Source: an uncultured Candidatus Melainabacteria bacterium
GTDB lineage: Bacteria; Cyanobacteriota; Vampirovibrionia; Gastranaerophilales; Gastranaerophilaceae
Reading direction: 5' to 3'
Assembly: GCA_934693215.1 (NCBI GenBank)
Contig: CAKUVB010000079.1
Coordinates: 1 to 7,934, forward strand
Length of the DNA: 7,934 nucleotides
Below are positions 5,540-7,934 of the stretch, in pieces (the first letter of the stretch is position 1; every line of letters starts with the position of its first letter). Below the pieces are notes generated by a model. It was not told the origin of the DNA. It did no database searches and was given only the letters and a program-made list of their open reading frames with translations. The translations under genes and the position numbers were made by a program.

Positions 5540-6868
5540 TTAACGAATAAAACGTAAATAAACATATCCGGAACTTAGTGCCAAAGATACGAATGTTACT
5601 AGGATACCGTATCCAAGGTATTTCATAAATTCAATTTTATGTCCTCTAGCAGCTGCAGCTTCTGTAACAATAACATTTGCTGCTGCACCGACGATTGTCA
5701 TGTTTCCACCTAAACAAGCACCTAATGATAAACACCACCATAGAGGGAACGCGTAATCAGCACCCATTTGAGATTGAATAGTTGCAATCATAGGAGCCAT
5801 TGTTGCTGTGTAAGGAATGTTATCAATAATACCTGACAATATACCTGAACCCCATAGAATAACCATTGCAGTTGCAGATTCAGAACCATGAGTTACATTT
5901 AATAACCATTTAGCCATAACTGCAATACCACCTGAAGCTTCTAAACCACCGATAATGATAAATAAACCGATGAAGAAGAAAATTGTAGTCCATTCTACAG
6001 ATTCAAGAATTTTGGTAGGTTTTTCGAATAATAACAATACACTAGCACCTAACATAGCGCATACGCAAGTTTGGATATGTGTAATATCGTGAGTTACGAA
6101 ACCTAAAATAACTAAGAATAAAACAATTAGAGAACGAATCATTAAGTTTTTATCAGTAATTGTTTTAGAGTTGTCTAATTGTGCAACTTCAGCCATTCTT
6201 TCAGGAGTTGCAACCATTTGTTTTCTATAAATGAATAACATTATAGATACAACAACTAAGAAGATTACAGTAACGATACCGGTTAATTCATTTAAGAAAT
6301 CCATGAATGAGAAACCAGCAGCGCTACCAATAATGATATTTGGTGGATCACCGATTAATGTAGCAGTACCACCTATGTTTGATGCTACAAATTCTGTAAT
6401 CAAGAATGGTACAGGGTTGATGTCTAATTTTTCAGCAATAACAAATGTTACAGGCATAATAAGAATAACTGTAGTAACATTATCTAAGAATGCTGAAACA
6501 ATAGCTGTAAATGCTGCTAAAGCAAATAAAATCATCTTTGGGTGACCTTTAGTAGCTTTTAACATCTCATTTGCAACCCAGTTGAACATACCACTTTTTG
6601 TTGCAATGTTTACAATAATCATCATTGATACAAGTAAGAATATTACGTTGAAATCAACAAAATTAATGAAGTAGTGAGGGTCTAATCCCCCAGTAGCTAA
6701 AGTTTTGTTTTGGCTTAATAAACCAAGGATTAAAGTTAACGAACCTCCTAAAAGAGCAACGGTAACTTTAGGAATTTTTTCTGTCGCAATAAACACATAA
6801 GCGAGTAATAAAATTGTAGCTGAGATAGCCATCGCATTCGTGTGAATAAAAGCTAATAAACTTTCCAT
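5540..6868 (-). CDS. ArsB/NhaD-type (ion transporter superfamily) permease
   Basis: A 442-residue inner-membrane transporter with about 11-12 hydrophobic segments, the typical length for the group that includes ArsB arsenite pumps, NhaD sodium/proton antiporters and P-protein-like carriers. The two inverted halves each show the signature pair. Half one has SAFLDNVTTV (D129, N130) and NIGGTATLIGDPPN (164-177). Half two has SGIIDNIPYT (D349, N350) and LGGNMTIVGAAAN (386-398). The loop between the halves (about 215-242) is hydrophilic. The substrate is not certain: no arsR, arsA or arsC is nearby, so a sodium/proton or organic-anion role is at least as likely as arsenite export. AGGGAGAG (6881-6874) lies five bases before ATG 6868 and fixes the start. 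A -10 lies at 6907-6902 and a strong terminator follows the gene, so it is monocistronic. Confidence 0.88.
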   Translation of the reverse strand: MESLLAFIHTNAMAISATILLLAYVFIATEKIPKVTVALLGGSLTLILGLLSQNKTLATGGLDPHYFINFVDFNVIFLLVSMMIIVNIATKSGMFNWVANEMLKATKGHPKMILFALAAFTAIVSAFLDNVTTVILIMPVTFVIAEKLDINPVPFLITEFVASNIGGTATLIGDPPNIIIGSAAGFSFMDFLNELTGIVTVIFLVVVSIMLFIYRKQMVATPERMAEVAQLDNSKTITDKNLMIRSLIVLFLVILGFVTHDITHIQTCVCAMLGASVLLLFEKPTKILESVEWTTIFFFIGLFIIIGGLEASGGIAVMAKWLLNVTHGSESATAMVILWGSGILSGIIDNIPYTATMAPMIATIQSQMGADYAFPLWWCLSLGACLGGNMTIVGAAANVIVTEAAAARGHKIEFMKYLGYGILVTFVSLALSSGYVYLRFIR

Positions 6869-6901
6869 CTATTCTCTCCCTTTTTCTTTGTATACGGATA
6901 A

Positions 6902-6907
6902 ATTATA
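6902..6907 (-). promoter_or_regulatory. -10 element of the ion-transporter gene
   Basis: A perfect TATAAT on the minus strand would start transcription near 6895, leaving a 27-base leader with the Shine-Dalgarno. The -35 area is T-rich without a clear consensus hexamer. Confidence 0.5.
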
Positions 6908-7040
6908 AAACAAAAAAACTTTTACTTAAACAATACGAAATAATACATTGTAAAGAAATGTAACAGATATAGAAATTATATATACAAAATAGGCAATTAT
7001 TATTTCTGAAAATACTTTATATAAATATAGAGTATAAAAA

Positions 7041-7166
7041 GAAGAAACATGACACGAGGAAAGCCCGAAACAAAACGGGACGAGGACTAGAGAAAAAGAC
7101 ACAGTTTCTTTCTACACACACTACACTTCACAGAAAATTTTCAGAGCCCAAAAGGCTCTTTTTTTT
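7041..7166 (+). ncRNA. Putative small RNA (about 110-130 nt) ending in a terminator
   Basis: The 305 bases between the transporter start (6868) and the 141-residue gene (7174) hold no long reading frame. The left part (6908-7030) is plain AT-rich DNA. From about 7041 the composition changes: CCCG-AAACAAAA-CGGG (7064-7079) is a hairpin, then GACGAGGAC, a pyrimidine/AC-rich stretch, and a strong plus-strand terminator at 7143-7166. The terminator points toward the 3' end of an opposite-strand gene and serves no visible plus-strand gene, so a short transcript is the simplest explanation. TATAAA at 7033-7038 may be its -10; no clear -35 is seen. The hairpin module resembles one in the repeat at 7797-7830. 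Length and ends are approximate and no known RNA family is recognised. Confidence 0.4.
7143..7166 (+). terminator. Rho-independent terminator (plus strand) without a protein gene
   Basis: AGAGCC (7143-7148) and GGCTCT (7154-7159) pair across CAAAA, with eight T residues (7159-7166). Read on the minus strand there is no T tract after the stem, so it does not suit the 141-residue gene. Confidence 0.85.
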
Positions 7167-7173
7167 ATGCAAA

Positions 7174-7599
7174 TTATTTTTTAAACCAATTTAGTAATTT
7201 AGAACTGATTTTAGCAAATATAGACCTTGGTTTTATCGTTTGTTGTTCAGAAGAAATTGAAGTGCTTTTAGCAATATTACCATACATTTTGCCTATTGAT
7301 TGCTGAGCGGATTCATAAACTTTTTTAGAAATAGTTTTGTTATCTGCGTTTTTGTCTAATAAAATACAATCAAAACCATGAATGATTCTGTTGTTTACCT
7401 TTTTGCTTGTCATAGTAACTAAAGAATTATTTCTTGGTAAATATTTGGAATCATCTTTTATGTAGGTTCTTATTTTATCTACATTAGCAACCTCTGCAAG
7501 CTTATTTAATTCTTTTATATTATTAAGCTTGTTTGCTAGATTTTTATTCGTTTCAAAATTACCTGTAAAATGTTGGTTATTGATTTGTGTTCTTAACAT
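7174..7599 (-). CDS. Unrecognised 141-residue basic protein
   Basis: I do not recognise this family. ATG 7599 is preceded by AGGGA (7609-7605) at five bases. The protein is lysine- and asparagine-rich, with no signal peptide. Residues 1-15 contain INN at 6-8 and FTGNF at 11-15, the latter a pattern I associate loosely with many short Gastranaerophilales proteins. Residues 16-48 look helical, 54-83 look like beta strands (SLVTMTSKKVNNRIIHGFDCILLDK), and 88-112 are helical again. The C-terminal 126-141 (SIFAKISSKLLNWFKK) is a basic amphipathic helix that could touch membrane or a nucleic acid. Upstream, its transcript would cross the GC-rich repeat region if started there; a weak TAAAAT lies at 7617-7612. 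No terminator for it is visible on this strand. Confidence 0.7.
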   Translation of the reverse strand: MLRTQINNQHFTGNFETNKNLANKLNNIKELNKLAEVANVDKIRTYIKDDSKYLPRNNSLVTMTSKKVNNRIIHGFDCILLDKNADNKTISKKVYESAQQSIGKMYGNIAKSTSISSEQQTIKPRSIFAKISSKLLNWFKK

Positions 7600-7635
7600 A
7601 TATATCCCTAATTTTATTAAAGTTTTCGTTTTTAT

Positions 7636-7753
7636 GGGTTCTTCGTCCCTCGTTTAATTAAGTTATTGTTTAACAGATTGTCGACGGGGGGACTGTCTTG
7701 CTCGTTCGCGTTTAACGGGACTACGGTTTTCCTTTTCAGAAATTTTGTTTCTT
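7636..7753. repeat. GC-rich direct repeat, copy 1 (period about 181-182 bp)
   Basis: Bases 7662-7753 match 7844-7934 with a single one-base insertion (a G in the AACAGATT stretch), and the outer motif GGGTTCTTCGTCC also recurs. Between the two shared blocks the copies diverge. The unit is much richer in G+C than the flanks, includes a GGGGGG tract and CTCGTTCGCG, and has stops in all frames I read, so it appears non-coding. Confidence 0.9.
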
Positions 7754-7799
7754 TCAAAGAAAAGACCTTCGCCCTCAGCTCACTCGCGTTTGAACCTTG

Positions 7800-7816
7800 T
7801 CCGAACTTTGTTCGGA
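7800..7816. repeat. Perfect hairpin between the two repeat copies
   Basis: TCCGAAC and GTTCGGA pair across a three-base loop, seven base pairs, between copies 1 and 2. On the minus strand it is followed by GACAAGG, the same arrangement as the 7064-7085 hairpin on the plus strand. Confidence 0.7.
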
Positions 7817-7817
7817 G

Positions 7818-7934
7818 GGGTTCTTCGTCCTTAGTTCAACTGTGTTATTGTTTAACAATTGTCGACGGGGGGACTGTCTTGCTCGTTCGCGTTTAACGGG
7901 ACTACGGTTTTCCTTTTCAGAAATTTTGTTTCTT
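7818..7934. repeat. GC-rich direct repeat, copy 2 (cut by window end)
   Basis: Second copy of the 7636-7753 repeat. It keeps an intact 13-base palindrome ATTGTT-T-AACAAT (7847-7859), which the inserted G breaks in copy 1. The window stops inside the copy, so more units may follow. The whole stretch 7600-7934 holds no convincing gene. Confidence 0.9.

Noticed and set aside
6231..6545. Plus-strand open frame of 104 codons
   Set aside because: Antisense to the transporter; open only because of the codon bias of the real gene.
7053..7166. RNase P RNA, suggested by a GAGGAAAG stretch
   Set aside because: The unit is only about 110 bases and lacks the long P-domain helices and the matching 3' P4 strand at the expected place; the resemblance is a short word match.
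7143..7166. Use of this hairpin as the terminator of the minus-strand 141-residue gene
   Set aside because: On the minus strand the stem is followed by GAAAATTTTC, not a T tract; the T tract lies only on the plus-strand side.
7666..7896. Plus-strand open frame of 76 codons across the repeats
   Set aside because: Spans both repeat copies and their hairpins, with no ribosome-binding site. The repeated parts are read in different frames in the two copies because the period is not a multiple of three, so no repeated peptide results.
7636..7934. CRISPR array
   Set aside because: Repeat blocks are about 92 bases with only two copies and a long, related spacer; this does not match 23-47 base repeats with unique spacers.

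Overview
The window is AT-rich bacterial DNA with short gaps between genes, AT-rich codon use and several Rho-independent terminators. The gene content is an [FeFe]-hydrogenase maturase, a CpaE/TadZ-like ATPase and several short lineage-restricted proteins, two of which have an INN...F pattern near the N-terminus. This fits an anaerobic, fermentative gut-type bacterium. Gastranaerophilales (the non-photosynthetic 'Melainabacteria') is my best guess, but it is an inference and no marker gene in the window proves it.

Layout. At the left edge, on the minus strand, lies hydE (1-896, its end outside the window). Upstream of it on the same strand is a small cupin gene (946-1251), with a clear terminator between the two. 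A divergent gap then leads to a plus-strand group: an EamA/DMT permease (1348-2241), a cytoplasmic SGNH hydrolase 11 bases behind it (2253-2870), and a CpaE/TadZ-like receiver-plus-ATPase protein (2916-4052) with its own promoter. A 273-base gap then carries a duplicated 27-28 bp operator-like element wrapped around a strong promoter. It drives an unrecognised 90-residue protein (4326-4598), which is followed by an excellent terminator. A second unrecognised 112-residue protein (4764-5102) faces the minus-strand acpS (5117-5470) and an ArsB/NhaD-type ion transporter (5540-6868). The right end holds a probable small-RNA unit on the plus strand (about 7041-7166), an unrecognised 141-residue minus-strand gene (7174-7599), and a GC-rich, hairpin-rich, non-coding direct repeat of about 181 bp period (7636-7934), which the window end cuts.

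How it works together. The genes do not form one pathway. The window looks like several small, independently controlled transcription units: hydrogenase maturation, a transporter with an esterase/acyltransferase-like enzyme, a polar-localisation or pilus ATPase, acyl-carrier-protein activation, and cation or oxyanion transport. The most unusual signals are regulatory. First, three genes without a Shine-Dalgarno sequence (hydE, the EamA gene, acpS) each have a -10-like hexamer exactly six bases before ATG, the geometry of leaderless mRNAs. Second, the promoter at 4236-4264 has a duplicated operator. Third, a repeat family on the right edge has a structurally similar hairpin in the small-RNA unit on the other side of the 141-residue gene, on the opposite strand.
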